From: CBDDFV01 sp965227335 | GTDB taxonomy: Bacteria > Planctomycetota > Phycisphaerae > Phycisphaerales > SM1A02 | Reading direction: 5' to 3' | Assembly: GCA_965227335.1 (NCBI GenBank) | Contig: CBDDFV010000004.1 | Coordinates: 1-31,771 of the forward strand | Length of the DNA: 31,771 nt | In this document: one piece after another, positions 8,236 through 16,887 of the stretch | How positions within the stretch are numbered: position 1 is the stretch's first letter | How the letters are laid out: each line of letters begins with the position of its first letter | Position numbers and translations under genes: made by a program | Notes under the pieces: model-generated | What the model saw: only the letters and a program-made list of their open reading frames with translations | Database searches by the model: none | Told to the model about the DNA's origin: nothing

Positions 8236-9480
8236 TCAGTGACGCACGGGCAGTTCGGAGCGGAGCAGCGCGACGCTGGGGATGGGGGGATACGCGAGAT
8301 CGACGCGGAGCGCACGGAAGTCGCGAGGCGACCAGCCCGCGCGATCAAAGACGTACGAGGCGAGTCGATGGTGATCCGGAAGCGCGGGCGTCACGAGACC
8401 GTCGACGCCCCAGCCGAGGTCGACCACCGGCTCGTTGATCGCGAGCGTGTTGCGTTGCCGTCGCTGCGTTGTCTGCATGCCGCCGCCGTCGAGCCGGCTG
8501 TAGACGACGAGTTCGGGGTCCATCGCCCAGGCCAGCTCTCGATGCACCAGGAGATCGAAGACCACCTGTTCCACCGGCGTGACCAGACTGCAGCCGATTT
8601 CCCCGTACTCACCCGGCAGGTCCGCCGCGACGGCGCCGACCTTCCGGGAGATCTCGCCCCATACGCATGTCACGGCCGCGGCGTTGCCGACGGGTCCACC
8701 CGGCAGTTCGTACTGATCCTCACCCGCGCTTGAGATCACCTCCAGCGTCGGCGGGGGCGTCGAGCAGAACTCCCGGATGAGTGGCGCGGCGTCGGGCGGG
8801 CAGTCGGGATCAAGCGGTTCGGACTGGTCGGGCGCCGGCGGCTCGTCATCATCTGACCATCGTTCCCGTCGCACGAGGAGCCATCGCGCATCGGCCCGGA
8901 GGCGGCGGAAGTCGACGAGTCCGCCGACCTGGATGAGATCGGCGAGCGAGGGGTCGTCAGCGTTCGGGGCCAGGACGCAGAGCATCGTCTGAATGCGAGC
9001 CCGCACGCCCCAGATCCCGCTGTTGCCTTGAAACGCCATCTTCCGCAACTGCTCGTCGCGGTCACTCTGCATCCCCGGCGGCAGCATGTCGCTGACCATG
9101 ATGTCGAGCGTGGCTCGGTCCCCGGTGTGGACCTCGACCACGCGTTCGATCGCCTGGGCCGCGCACCGGGCGCGGTCGATGAGTTCGGCGCCGGCGCCGC
9201 CGCTGCGCATGCCCTTGAAGAAGATCTCGAAGCCGCCGGTTCCGGGGAGGTGCGGGACGCCGGCGTAGGGATCAGCTTCGCCGACGACCTTGGAGATCTT
9301 CCACGTGAGATTCTTGTTGAGCTTGAATCGCCGGGCCAGATCCTGGGGCTTGGACGGATCACCCTCGACGTCCCGGATCACGGCGATCAGGGCGCTGCGA
9401 AGGTTGGCCAGGGCCTCTCCCAGGTCCTCCTTGAATCGCGGGGAAATCGTCGTAAGTGATTGTGAGTCTTCGATTTGCAT
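8236..9480 (-). CDS. Unrecognised 414-residue protein with an HTH-like N-terminal segment
   Basis: I do not recognise a named family. No signal peptide or membrane helix is visible, so it is probably cytoplasmic. Residues about 43-66 (PSKPQDLARRFKLNKNLTWKI) read like a helix-turn-helix, followed by PHLPGTGGFEIFF. A mid region carries Trp/Arg-rich segments and an acidic-proline patch (DDDEPPAPDQSEPLDPDCPP). The C-terminal half has conserved-looking strands (EQVVFDLLVHRELAWAMDPELVVYSR). It may be a DNA-binding regulator. No Shine-Dalgarno precedes the ATG at 9480, but a good promoter lies 41 nt upstream. The start is supported by the lack of in-frame Met nearby upstream. Confidence 0.75.
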   Translation of the reverse strand: MQIEDSQSLTTISPRFKEDLGEALANLRSALIAVIRDVEGDPSKPQDLARRFKLNKNLTWKISKVVGEADPYAGVPHLPGTGGFEIFFKGMRSGGAGAELIDRARCAAQAIERVVEVHTGDRATLDIMVSDMLPPGMQSDRDEQLRKMAFQGNSGIWGVRARIQTMLCVLAPNADDPSLADLIQVGGLVDFRRLRADARWLLVRRERWSDDDEPPAPDQSEPLDPDCPPDAAPLIREFCSTPPPTLEVISSAGEDQYELPGGPVGNAAAVTCVWGEISRKVGAVAADLPGEYGEIGCSLVTPVEQVVFDLLVHRELAWAMDPELVVYSRLDGGGMQTTQRRQRNTLAINEPVVDLGWGVDGLVTPALPDHHRLASYVFDRAGWSPRDFRALRVDLAYPPIPSVALLRSELPVRH

Positions 9481-9520
9481 TTTCCAAGGAGGCGTGGATG
9501 GGGCCGTTCATCCTGATGAC

Positions 9521-9548
9521 ACTATATCGGGCCACGCTCGCTCGGCAA
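9521..9548 (-). promoter_or_regulatory. Promoter of the 8236-9480 gene
   Basis: On the minus strand, TTGCCG (9548-9543) is followed after 16 nt by TATAGT (9526-9521). The predicted start is near 9514, giving a leader of about 34 nt before the ATG at 9480. The region is AT-richer than its surroundings. Confidence 0.5.
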
Positions 9549-9572
9549 CCCTCGGAACAAATCCTCACAATA

Positions 9573-9584
9573 TTCCCTAGGGAA
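9573..9584. promoter_or_regulatory. Perfect 12-bp palindrome between divergent promoters
   Basis: TTCCCTAGGGAA is a perfect palindrome. It lies 2 nt upstream of the plus-strand -35 box (9587) and 24 nt upstream of the minus-strand -35 box (9548). It is a candidate binding site for a dimeric regulator of one or both genes. The regulator is unknown. Confidence 0.35.
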
Positions 9585-9586
9585 AC

Positions 9587-9614
9587 TTGCGGGGATGAGA
9601 TGCGACGATATATT
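9587..9614 (+). promoter_or_regulatory. Promoter of the exported-protein pair 9785-11632
   Basis: TTGCGG (9587-9592) is followed after 16 nt by TATATT (9609-9614), the best -10 match in the window. The start would be near 9621, leaving a 5' leader of about 164 nt before the ATG at 9785. The leader shows no obvious structure. Confidence 0.5.
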
Positions 9615-9784
9615 CGGACGTGACCGAGAGGTTCGCGTGTCGTGTGCGTGGTGCTCGGTCACGCCCGACGCGGGCGTCAGCGTCGATCCGGTCGAAGCGT
9701 GGGCGTCGGCTCGACCCCGGCTCGACCTCGCGGATTGGCGCCAGTTCGCGTCCTTCACCCCAGTCCCGTCAGGAGGGGACCTGC

Positions 9785-10417
9785 ATGACAAGTCAAACGC
9801 ATCTGATGGCGGCGACGCTCGCCGTTTCGTTCGCCGCAACTGCAATCGCGGATTACACGATCACGATCAGCGACGTCGCAACGTCCTACAGCGACTTCTC
9901 ACTCAACTTCGATGAGCCGGGCGGACCCGTGGGTCCGGTTCCCGCGGACTTCTGGCTCGATTCCCTCGGCCTCACGCTGGACAGCGGTGTCGGCGGCGGA
10001 GGCGGGGTCGCTGACTTCGACGCCGACGTCGGCTTTGATCTCGGCGACGGCAATGCGTGGAACGGTCCCTTCGGCGCCTTCATGACGTTCGAGACGGACG
10101 TGACGGCGATGTCGCTGCAGGTGTGGGATCCGTCCGGACCGGGCGGTCCGTTCGGCGGCGGCCAGGCCGTCATTCTGTTCAACGACGGCGTCGAGGTCGG
10201 CAGTCTGTTCGCGGATGCCGCGTGGGGGGGCATCGGGGACACGTGGGTCGACATCTCAACCAGCGACGGCATGGTGTTCGACGAGGTCCGCATCCTCGGA
10301 TTCGGTCTTATTCCCTCGACCTACATCGACAACATGTCGTGGAACGTGGTGCCCGGTCCGGCGACGCTGGCGTTGTTCGGCGCCGCGGGTCTTCGCCGTC
10401 GTCGACGCCGCGCCTGA
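9785..10417 (+). CDS. Exported protein with a PEP-CTERM-like C-terminal tail
   Basis: This encodes 210 residues. AGGAGG stands about 9 nt before the ATG at 9785, and a signal peptide is visible (about 22 residues, cleavage near ATAIA|DYT). The mature domain is Gly/Asp-rich and beta-like. The C-terminus, VPGPATLALFGAAGLRRRRRRA, has the layout of a PEP-CTERM sorting signal: a Pro-rich start, a short hydrophobic run and an Arg cluster. The motif reads PGP rather than PEP and the hydrophobic run is short. In that family an exosortase removes the tail during surface or matrix export. The next gene begins 39 nt later on the same strand, so the two are probably co-transcribed. The mature domain is not recognised. 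Confidence 0.8.
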   Translation: MTSQTHLMAATLAVSFAATAIADYTITISDVATSYSDFSLNFDEPGGPVGPVPADFWLDSLGLTLDSGVGGGGGVADFDADVGFDLGDGNAWNGPFGAFMTFETDVTAMSLQVWDPSGPGGPFGGGQAVILFNDGVEVGSLFADAAWGGIGDTWVDISTSDGMVFDEVRILGFGLIPSTYIDNMSWNVVPGPATLALFGAAGLRRRRRRA

Positions 10418-10456
10418 GCATCGGTGGATTCCCTCACTTTCTCCCGGAGCAATCGC

Positions 10457-11632
10457 ATGAAGTCCATTCTTTCCGTTCCCGCGATCGTCGTTCTCGGCGC
10501 GGCCGGCGCGGCGTACGGCCAGTCGGTCGCCTTTGAACTCATTCCCGGCACCTGGAGCGCCAACGACCTGACGCCGGACGGCCGGTATGTCGTCGGCGAG
10601 GCTCCGTCGGGTCCGTACCGCTATGACCGGATGACGAAACAGATGATGACGCTGCCCGGACCGGGGTACTCCGCGGTGGCCGTGTCTGACGACGGTTCGG
10701 TCGTGCTCGGCAACATGCCGGACCCGACGACCGACGACGAGGTCGCGGCGATCTGGACGGAGCAGGCCGGCTGGCAGAGTCTCGGCTTCCTGCCGGATGC
10801 GCTGGCGTGTCCGAGTCGAAGCAGCGCGTACGAGCTTTCCGCGGACGGGACCGCGGCGGTCGGGCTCTCGTGGGACGGATGCAACGGCCGGGGCTTCTAC
10901 TGGTCCGTCGAGACCGGCATGATCGAACTCGAAGGGCTGGCGAACGGGAGCAACCGCGCGTCCGCGATGTCGGCGGACGGTTCGGTCATCGGCGGCTTCG
11001 CCCAGGGCTCATTCTCACGCACCCCGGCGTTCTGGAGCAATGATGGAAGCGGCCAGCTCATCGATCCGCCGAACGGCGACATGCTGGGCGAGATCTACGG
11101 CGTCGACGACGCGGGAACGATGCTGCTCGGGAACGATGACGGGCGGGCGACGATCTGGGATGCGACGACATTGGAGTGGACCCAGGTCGGGCAGGGCTCG
11201 CTGCTTCCGGCGTGGGAGGGCATTCCGATGGACATTGCGGACAACGGAACGGTCGTCGGCTTCGATATTCTCTTCACGACCCGCCGCGCGTGGCTGTGGC
11301 CGGAGGGCGAAGGCGTCCTCGTGGAGCTGGAGCAGTACATCACGGACAACGGGGGCGACACGCTCGGCGAATCGCTGGAGGTCTGCCAGGCGATCAGCGC
11401 TGACGGCGGCGTGATCATCGGTCACGGGTTCTTCAGCGGCGGCTGGATCGTCACGATCGAGTCCGCGTGCGACGGCGATCTCGATGACGACGGCATGGTC
11501 GGGGCCGCGGACCTGGCGGCGCTGCTCAGCGCCTGGGGCCCGAACGAAGGGAGCCCGGCGGATCTCGACGGCGACGGGATGGTCGGCGCGTCGGACCTTG
11601 CGGTCCTGCTCTCCGCGTGGGGCAGTTGCTGA
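10457..11632 (+). CDS. Exported HAF-repeat protein with paired dockerin-like tail
   Basis: This encodes 391 residues. CGGAG lies 8 nt before the ATG at 10457, and the signal peptide ends near GAAYG|QSV. About seven repeats follow, of the type S.DG..V.G........AF.W....G...L (for example SADGSVIGGFAQG and DNGTVVGF). These resemble the HAF extracellular repeat and suggest a beta-propeller. The last 50 residues hold two 11-12-residue calcium-loop units, DLDDDGMVGAADLAALLSAWG and DLDGDGMVGASDLAVLLSAWG, ending in SC. This resembles the GC-type dockerin tail of Phycisphaerales exported proteins. The tail is probably for anchoring or sorting. Substrate and role are unknown. Confidence 0.85.
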   Translation: MKSILSVPAIVVLGAAGAAYGQSVAFELIPGTWSANDLTPDGRYVVGEAPSGPYRYDRMTKQMMTLPGPGYSAVAVSDDGSVVLGNMPDPTTDDEVAAIWTEQAGWQSLGFLPDALACPSRSSAYELSADGTAAVGLSWDGCNGRGFYWSVETGMIELEGLANGSNRASAMSADGSVIGGFAQGSFSRTPAFWSNDGSGQLIDPPNGDMLGEIYGVDDAGTMLLGNDDGRATIWDATTLEWTQVGQGSLLPAWEGIPMDIADNGTVVGFDILFTTRRAWLWPEGEGVLVELEQYITDNGGDTLGESLEVCQAISADGGVIIGHGFFSGGWIVTIESACDGDLDDDGMVGAADLAALLSAWGPNEGSPADLDGDGMVGASDLAVLLSAWGSC

Positions 11633-11661
11633 CCGACGCCGCACGCTGTCACGACGATTGT

Positions 11662-11701
11662 CGACGCCCCGTCGTCCGCTGCTTCGGACGACGGGGCGTC
11701 G
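11662..11701. terminator. Bidirectional terminator between convergent genes
   Basis: A perfect 17-bp stem (11662-11678 with 11685-11701, arm CGACGCCCCGTCGTCCG) closes a 6-nt loop. It starts 30 nt after the stop at 11632 and lies 57 nt past the stop at 11759 on the other strand. It can serve both. There is no long T-run. Confidence 0.8.
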
Positions 11702-11758
11702 TCGTCATTCAGGATGTTCACACGGCCCGATGCTCGGAGCGGCCGGGGGAGTGGGGTT

Positions 11759-13072
11759 TCAGCGCTGGAGTTCGGTCGCGTCGCGACTTCGTCCGAGTCG
11801 GCCGATGACGGTGACCGGATGCCGCGCGCCGTCTCGGAGCTTCACGGTCGTCGTTCCGGTACGCTCGCCCTGCTGGACAACAATGGCGTCGGTCCACTCC
11901 TCGAAACATCGCTCTGATCCCGGCGTCCAGCGCAACCTGACGAGGGTGTCGGCGTCGGCGTCCTGATTCAGCGTGGCGGTGATCGTATGGCGATCGCCGG
12001 CTCGCGCGCTCTCCAGGGAGTCCAGGGTTCTGGTGTATATCGTCGTCGAATCGACGATCCGGAACGACGACGTCATCGTTGAGTCTAGGTTTGTGGCGGT
12101 GACGGTCACGATGCCGGGGGCGGCGTCGTCGCTGACCTGGAAGTCGATCGGCTCGAAGGTGCTCGAGCCGCTGGCGACAATGTCATCCCAGTTCTCGAAG
12201 ACCGATTGATCACTGGTCTCGAACGATGTGAACGGCGTCGTGCCCGGTTGTTCAAACACCAGGTGCAGCGTCGCTGTTCCCCCTGGCTCCACCGTCGGCG
12301 CGACGAAGCGCGCGTGGTGAATCGGTCCGCCGCCCGTGATCGGCCTTGCGTGCGGGCCTTTGACCAGACGGCTTGCGACGGTCCGCGTGCGATCGTCATC
12401 CGGTCGCGATTCCAGCCGGCCGGCGAGCGGCGGGGTCGGTGCGCCGGCATAGAGTTTCACGTCCGTGACGCCTGACGTCGCGTTCGGGGGGATCATCACC
12501 GCATCGCGCCAGAGCACAAAGGGCTGGGGGTCCTCTCCCCCGTAACGCAGGAAGACGAGCAGCGGTCGATCGGTATCGTTCGCCCGGTTGAGGGTTGCGG
12601 TGATCCACATGCGGCCGTCGGCGTCCGGCGTCGTCGCCGTGATGTCCGCGACCTGCAGATCACCAAGGGCCGGCGGCGTCGGGGGGTCGGTGATCGAGAC
12701 GCGAAAGTGCGACACCCACGTGTTGTACAAGCCCGCGACGGCGACCCGCACGATGGTTTTCGTCGGTGCGTCGTCCGCAACCCGGACCCATGTCGACACC
12801 ATGGTTCCGTTGCCGCGCAACGGACCCGCGGTCGCCACCCCCTCCGGAAATGCGGTGGCGGTCCCGTTGTTCGAGCCCGTCGAGGCGAACTCGACGCGAA
12901 GATCGGCCGCCCTGCCCCGCGCCGTCTCCACCGCTGACAGCGACGCCTGATGGATCGGACCGCCGCCGAGCCGGTAGCGGGCGGCGGGCGTCGACGATTG
13001 CCCAGCCTGGCAGCCGCCCAGCACAAGGATTCCGAGAAGCGTCATCGCCTGCATCGTCCGCGTTCTCTTCAT
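11759..13072 (-). CDS. Lipoprotein with duplicated A-B-A'-B' beta domains, unknown function
   Basis: This encodes 437 residues. AGGAG lies 10 nt before the ATG at 13072. The signal peptide ends in a lipobox LGGC (Cys near residue 21), so it is probably lipid-anchored. The mature part is two copies of a two-domain unit. Domain A begins GGGPIHQAS in copy one and GGGPIHHAR in copy two and ends in a FRVS / FRIV strand. Domain B contains DITATTPDADGRMWITATLN and DRHTITATLNQDADAD followed by a .W.DA....... G strand. The short, strand-rich style suggests Ig-like folds. No enzyme motif is seen. It follows the kinase gene by 117 nt on the same strand but has its own candidate promoter. Confidence 0.75.
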   Translation of the reverse strand: MKRTRTMQAMTLLGILVLGGCQAGQSSTPAARYRLGGGPIHQASLSAVETARGRAADLRVEFASTGSNNGTATAFPEGVATAGPLRGNGTMVSTWVRVADDAPTKTIVRVAVAGLYNTWVSHFRVSITDPPTPPALGDLQVADITATTPDADGRMWITATLNRANDTDRPLLVFLRYGGEDPQPFVLWRDAVMIPPNATSGVTDVKLYAGAPTPPLAGRLESRPDDDRTRTVASRLVKGPHARPITGGGPIHHARFVAPTVEPGGTATLHLVFEQPGTTPFTSFETSDQSVFENWDDIVASGSSTFEPIDFQVSDDAAPGIVTVTATNLDSTMTSSFRIVDSTTIYTRTLDSLESARAGDRHTITATLNQDADADTLVRLRWTPGSERCFEEWTDAIVVQQGERTGTTTVKLRDGARHPVTVIGRLGRSRDATELQR

Positions 13073-13132
13073 GGCGGCCGTCTCCTTGCTGCTGCTCATC
13101 CGGAAGGACGCCGGCGCGTCCCGTGGTTCCCT

Positions 13133-13161
13133 ATGGTATTAACGCACGGAATCCGTGTGAC
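13133..13161 (-). promoter_or_regulatory. Candidate promoter with embedded inverted repeat upstream of the lipoprotein gene
   Basis: On the minus strand GTCACA (13161-13156) and TACCAT (13138-13133) are separated by 17 nt. The spacer holds CACGGA-A-TCCGTG (13145-13157), a perfect 6-bp inverted repeat around one base, placed as an operator would be. The boxes are weak matches. Confidence 0.25.
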
Positions 13162-13189
13162 CGCATCGACGGGTGAAAAGTCGGTGAAC

Positions 13190-16162
13190 TTAGTGACGCC
13201 GGGTGCGGTCGACGACGAGCCGCCAGCCGCCGGGGTGCGCCGACAACGCCTCGTGGGCGGCCGCGACGTCCAGGGACGAGACGGCGGACGCGGCGGCGCG
13301 AAACGCGGCGGACGAACGGGGGTCGAACATGTCGTCGACGCCCGGGTCCGCCAGCCGTGCTCCCGCCAGCAGGGCGGCGCGATCCGCGGGGGCGGCCCGG
13401 ATCGGCAACGCCGCCAGCCCCCGCATGGCCCGGGCCGCCTGTCGGCCGTCGCGCAGCGCCGTCGCGTAGACCAGGGCGCGGCGGAACGCTCGCGCGGAGG
13501 CTGATGCGTCGGCGTGGAACAACGCCTCGCCGAGGTTGCGCAGGGTCAGCATGCAGCGATAGCGATCGGCGAAACGACGTCGGAAGACCCGACACAGCCG
13601 ACGCAGACGTCGCGCGACCACGGCCGTCTCATCCGGCCGCAGCTTCCGCGCCGCCGCGAGATTCAGCCGCACCGCGTGCGCCTGGCGTCGATTGCCGGCG
13701 CGTCGCGCGGCGTGGAGGGCGCGGCGTTGCCAGTCGATGCTGTCGTCGATGTCGCCGAGATGCAGGATCGCGAGTCCGAGGTTCGAGCAGACCTTGGCGA
13801 TCGTCTCGGGCGGAGCGTCCGGCTCGGCCCGGGCGAGGGCGGCGCGATGCCAGCGGGCGGAGGCGGTCCAGTTCTGGTCCTCGAACGCCATGATCCCCAT
13901 CGCGTTGAGGAGATCGATGCGGAGCGACGCCGAGGCCACGTGCGGCTCGACGCGTTCGGCGAGCTCCATGCCGCGCTGCAGAGCGCCGCGACGGCTCCAG
14001 TAGAAGTCCAGCGCGATGACGAATCGGGCGAGGCGTTCCGCGGCTTCCGTGCGTTCGTCGTCCGCGGCGTGGTCCGCCCCCAGCCGGCCGACGGTGAACT
14101 CGATCGCGGCGTTGATGTTGGCTGCGGCCTCGTCGAGTCGACGAAGCCACTCGGTCTGACTCGATCGTCGCCGGACCGCGGCGTCCATCTCGCCGGCGGC
14201 GGTGGTCGCCTGATCGGCCCGCTCCGCCAGCGCGAGGAACCACGACGCGTGCGCGGCCCGGGCCGTGTCGATCTCGTCGGCGTGCAGGGTGGTCAGCGAT
14301 TCGAGCGCATCGCGCACCGGCGCGAGCATCGCGTACCGTCCGCCGCCGGCGTCGTCCGTCTCGAACCGGATCAGCGAACGCTCCGTCAACAGGCGGAGAT
14401 CGTCGAGCAGCGGGTTGTCCGGACCGGGCGGGTCGACGGCGTGCGCGGCGTCGAGCGTCCATCCGCCACGAAAGACCGTGAGTCGGCGCAACCGCTCGCG
14501 CTGGTCCGCGGTCAGACCGTGGAGGGCGGTGCGCACGGACGCGTCCATCCCGCCGGGGCGATCGCGGGCGAGTTCACCGAGGCGGTCGGCGAGTTCGGCG
14601 AGCGGCATGGACGCGAGGCTGGTCGCCGCGAGTTCGAGTGCAAGCGGCACGCCCTGCAGGCCGCTGCAGATGCGTCGAACCGCGGTTTCGTTGTCGCGTC
14701 CGATGCGGAAGGCGGGGATGTGCGCCCGGGCCCGCTCGACGAACAGACGGGCCGCGTCGGACGCGCGGAGCGCCGTCACGCCTGGCGCCTCCGCCTCCCG
14801 CAGTCCGGCGATCCGGTAGGTCTGTTCCTCGGGCAGATTGAAGCGCTGGTAGCCGGTGGCGATGATGCGAAGCGTAGGGCCGTGAAGCAGTTCGCGGACG
14901 ATCGGGGCGAGCGGGCGGGCGTGTTCGTCAACGGCGTCGAGGATCAGCCACAGGTCGAGCCCCCGCAGCCGCGCCGGAAGAAGTTCCCGCAACTGCTCCG
15001 GTCGGGCGTCGCGGAGTCCGGCGGCGGGCGGCGCGGCGTCGGCGATTCGCCGCAGGGCGTCGTCCACGTCCACGGCGCCGTCCAGCGTCACGAAACAGAC
15101 GCCGTCGGCGGCGGTCTCCTCGGCCCGCGGGGCGGCTTGAATCGCGGCCAGCAGGATTTGGACAAGGGTGGTCTTCCCGAGACCGTCGAGTCCCCAGATG
15201 GTGACGAGCCGGCGACGCGACAGCATGCTCCGGAGCGTCTCGACTTCCTGTTCGCGACCGACCGGCGTGTTCACCGGACGGGGAACCGTGTTGACGAGAG
15301 CCGGCGCTTCCCGGGTGGGGGCGACGATCGCCGCGAGTCGGGTGCGGACCTCGACCGCCGACGGTCTCGCCTCGGGACGATGATGGCGGCAGTCGTCGAG
15401 CAGATCCCGGAGCGCGGTCGGGGCCGCCTCGGGGAAGCGGCGGCAGACGTCGCCCAGCAGGCAGCCGAACGACCAGATGTCCATCGGACGCGCCGCGTGC
15501 TCGCCCTGGGCCTGTTCCGGGGCCATGTAGCGCGGCGTGCCCATCACGGCGCCGGCCTGCGTGATGTCCGTGAGGCCGGGGGGCCGACTGTCGCTCGCGG
15601 CGGCGTCGGCGGCGAGTCCGGCGAGTCCGAAGTCGATGATGCGTACGGCGTCGTCGCGCTTGCGGATCATGATGTTCGCCGGCTTCAGGTCGCGGTGAAC
15701 GACGCGGGCGCTGTGGAGGCCCGCGAGTCCGTCAGCGACCCCGAGGCAGACCCGGAGCAACCGTTCGAGCGTGAAGTCATCCTGCCGCAACGCCTCGGCC
15801 ATCGAGACGCCGGTGATGAAGTCCGTGACAAGGTAGGGGACGCCGTTCTCTTCGAAGAAGGCGTGGACGGGGGAGACGGCGTCGGTGTAGTCGATGACGG
15901 CGGCGAGGGCGTTCATCTGCTTCTCGAAACGCCGCCGCGCCAGCCGGTCATCGTGCCCGGCCCGCATGCGTTTGATCGCGACCTCGCGTCCGATCTCTTC
16001 GTCCCAGTATTTGTGCACATCGCCCATGCCGCCCTGACCGATATGGCCAAGACGGCTGTACCGTCCGCTCCGCAGCGTGTCGGGCGGGCGAGATTCGGCC
16101 ACGATCACCGTGGGTGCGTCGGCGGACGCCGTCGATTCGACTGCAGGTCCGGAAGTCTTCAT
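13190..16162 (-). CDS. Ser/Thr protein kinase fused to a STAND ATPase and TPR region
   Basis: This encodes 990 residues. The N-terminal kinase is complete: Gly loop IGQGGMGDV (41-49), Lys64 in VAIKRM, HRDLKPANI (156-164), DFGLA (177-181), APEQ (214-217) and DIWSFG. An NTPase follows, with Walker A GLDGLGKTT (324-332), Walker B LILDAVDE (406-413), a sensor-like IIATGYQRF and the GVPLALELAA motif (near 514) of NB-ARC/STAND proteins. A winged-helix-like part comes next, then helical repeats with TPR character (about 660-960). No membrane helix is evident. The architecture resembles PknK or AfsR-type signal proteins that sense a ligand, oligomerise and phosphorylate targets. Target and signal are unknown. 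The ATG at 16162 has GAAGG upstream. Confidence 0.92.
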   Translation of the reverse strand: MKTSGPAVESTASADAPTVIVAESRPPDTLRSGRYSRLGHIGQGGMGDVHKYWDEEIGREVAIKRMRAGHDDRLARRRFEKQMNALAAVIDYTDAVSPVHAFFEENGVPYLVTDFITGVSMAEALRQDDFTLERLLRVCLGVADGLAGLHSARVVHRDLKPANIMIRKRDDAVRIIDFGLAGLAADAAASDSRPPGLTDITQAGAVMGTPRYMAPEQAQGEHAARPMDIWSFGCLLGDVCRRFPEAAPTALRDLLDDCRHHRPEARPSAVEVRTRLAAIVAPTREAPALVNTVPRPVNTPVGREQEVETLRSMLSRRRLVTIWGLDGLGKTTLVQILLAAIQAAPRAEETAADGVCFVTLDGAVDVDDALRRIADAAPPAAGLRDARPEQLRELLPARLRGLDLWLILDAVDEHARPLAPIVRELLHGPTLRIIATGYQRFNLPEEQTYRIAGLREAEAPGVTALRASDAARLFVERARAHIPAFRIGRDNETAVRRICSGLQGVPLALELAATSLASMPLAELADRLGELARDRPGGMDASVRTALHGLTADQRERLRRLTVFRGGWTLDAAHAVDPPGPDNPLLDDLRLLTERSLIRFETDDAGGGRYAMLAPVRDALESLTTLHADEIDTARAAHASWFLALAERADQATTAAGEMDAAVRRRSSQTEWLRRLDEAAANINAAIEFTVGRLGADHAADDERTEAAERLARFVIALDFYWSRRGALQRGMELAERVEPHVASASLRIDLLNAMGIMAFEDQNWTASARWHRAALARAEPDAPPETIAKVCSNLGLAILHLGDIDDSIDWQRRALHAARRAGNRRQAHAVRLNLAAARKLRPDETAVVARRLRRLCRVFRRRFADRYRCMLTLRNLGEALFHADASASARAFRRALVYATALRDGRQAARAMRGLAALPIRAAPADRAALLAGARLADPGVDDMFDPRSSAAFRAAASAVSSLDVAAAHEALSAHPGGWRLVVDRTRRH

Positions 16163-16283
16163 CGCATCGCCTTCGGAGGAGCAGCGGATGGATGGTCGGC
16201 GGGCCGCCCCGCATTCAGTCTATTCGCGACCTCCCGGCGTCGGCTCCGTGGTTCTCCCAGAATATTCAGATTCGCCAATGTGA

Positions 16284-16313
16284 CGTCCGGCGGGTCGGCG
16301 ACCACGCCGGACG
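16284..16313 (-). terminator. Hairpin after the ArsR-SRPBCC operon
   Basis: A 9-bp perfect stem (16284-16292 with 16305-16313) continues, past one bulged base, into a 4-bp inner stem GGTC/GACC. It begins about 31 nt after the stop at 16345. There is no T-tract. The 182-nt gap also holds TAGACT on the minus strand near 16219, a possible -10 for the kinase gene. Confidence 0.4.
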
Positions 16314-16344
16314 ACGGGGGACGCAGGAGATCAGGAGCGTCGGA

Positions 16345-16884
16345 TCAGAGGGGCCAGTTCTCCGAGGCGCACTTCTTCGGTGCAGTGATTTCGAGAGCGC
16401 CGAAGAGCTTGAAGAGCATGCGCACGCCCAGCGACGGCCGGCCGTTCTCCACCATGTTCTTCAGCGTCTTCGTGATCATCGGACCGCCCTGGTTCATCTG
16501 CTTCGCGGTCTTGGCGCCGACGGGCAGGTTCTCCAGCGTCATTCGAAACAGCACGCCGCCGTCCTTCTCGGTGAGGTCGTAGATGACCGTGCACTCCGGA
16601 TCGTCGAGGTGCGTGAAGCGGAAGGTGTGGGCGAAGCGGCGGGGGGGATCCCACTCGACCACCTCGCCCACGACGCCGGTGGTCTTCTTCGATTTCGAAC
16701 GCATCCGGATCGGCGCGCCGGGACCGAGCGTCGTCGTGTCCATCCAGTTGTTGAAGAACGTCTCCTGCGGCTCGTCCGTCTTGGTGATCTGACGCCAGAC
16801 CGCGTCCATCGTGCCGTTGATGAAGATCTCGAAGACCGCGCGTTCCGTCTGTGCCATCGCCGTGGTCGCCTGTGCCTGAGCCAT
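16345..16884 (-). CDS. SRPBCC (AHSA1-like) domain protein
   Basis: This encodes 179 residues of a single START-like fold. Visible family features are the strand-helix start FEIFINGTMDAVWRQIT, the central G.VVEWDPPRRFAHTFRF (the .E.DPP..L..T hallmark of AHSA1-type proteins), and the C-terminal helix with ENLPVGAKTAKQM...ITKTLKNMVE. The fold binds hydrophobic ligands or acts on client proteins, but the ligand here is unknown. It begins 3 nt after the arsR stop, so the two are translated together. ArsR-SRPBCC pairs are common in bacteria. A Met at 16857 is an alternative start. Confidence 0.88.
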   Translation of the reverse strand: MAQAQATTAMAQTERAVFEIFINGTMDAVWRQITKTDEPQETFFNNWMDTTTLGPGAPIRMRSKSKKTTGVVGEVVEWDPPRRFAHTFRFTHLDDPECTVIYDLTEKDGGVLFRMTLENLPVGAKTAKQMNQGGPMITKTLKNMVENGRPSLGVRMLFKLFGALEITAPKKCASENWPL

Positions 16885-16887
16885 GGG

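Noticed and set aside
9498..9623. 41-codon plus-strand frame with a consensus AAGGAGG five nt before its ATG
   Set aside because: It runs across both divergent promoters and has no promoter of its own upstream, where the opposite gene begins; the ribosome-site match may be chance. Ribosome profiling would decide.
13514..16582. 1022-residue open frame on the plus strand, antisense to the kinase gene
   Set aside because: It lies wholly opposite a protein with complete kinase and ATPase motifs, is rich in Arg, Gly, Asp and His with no domain, and is expected in GC-rich DNA.
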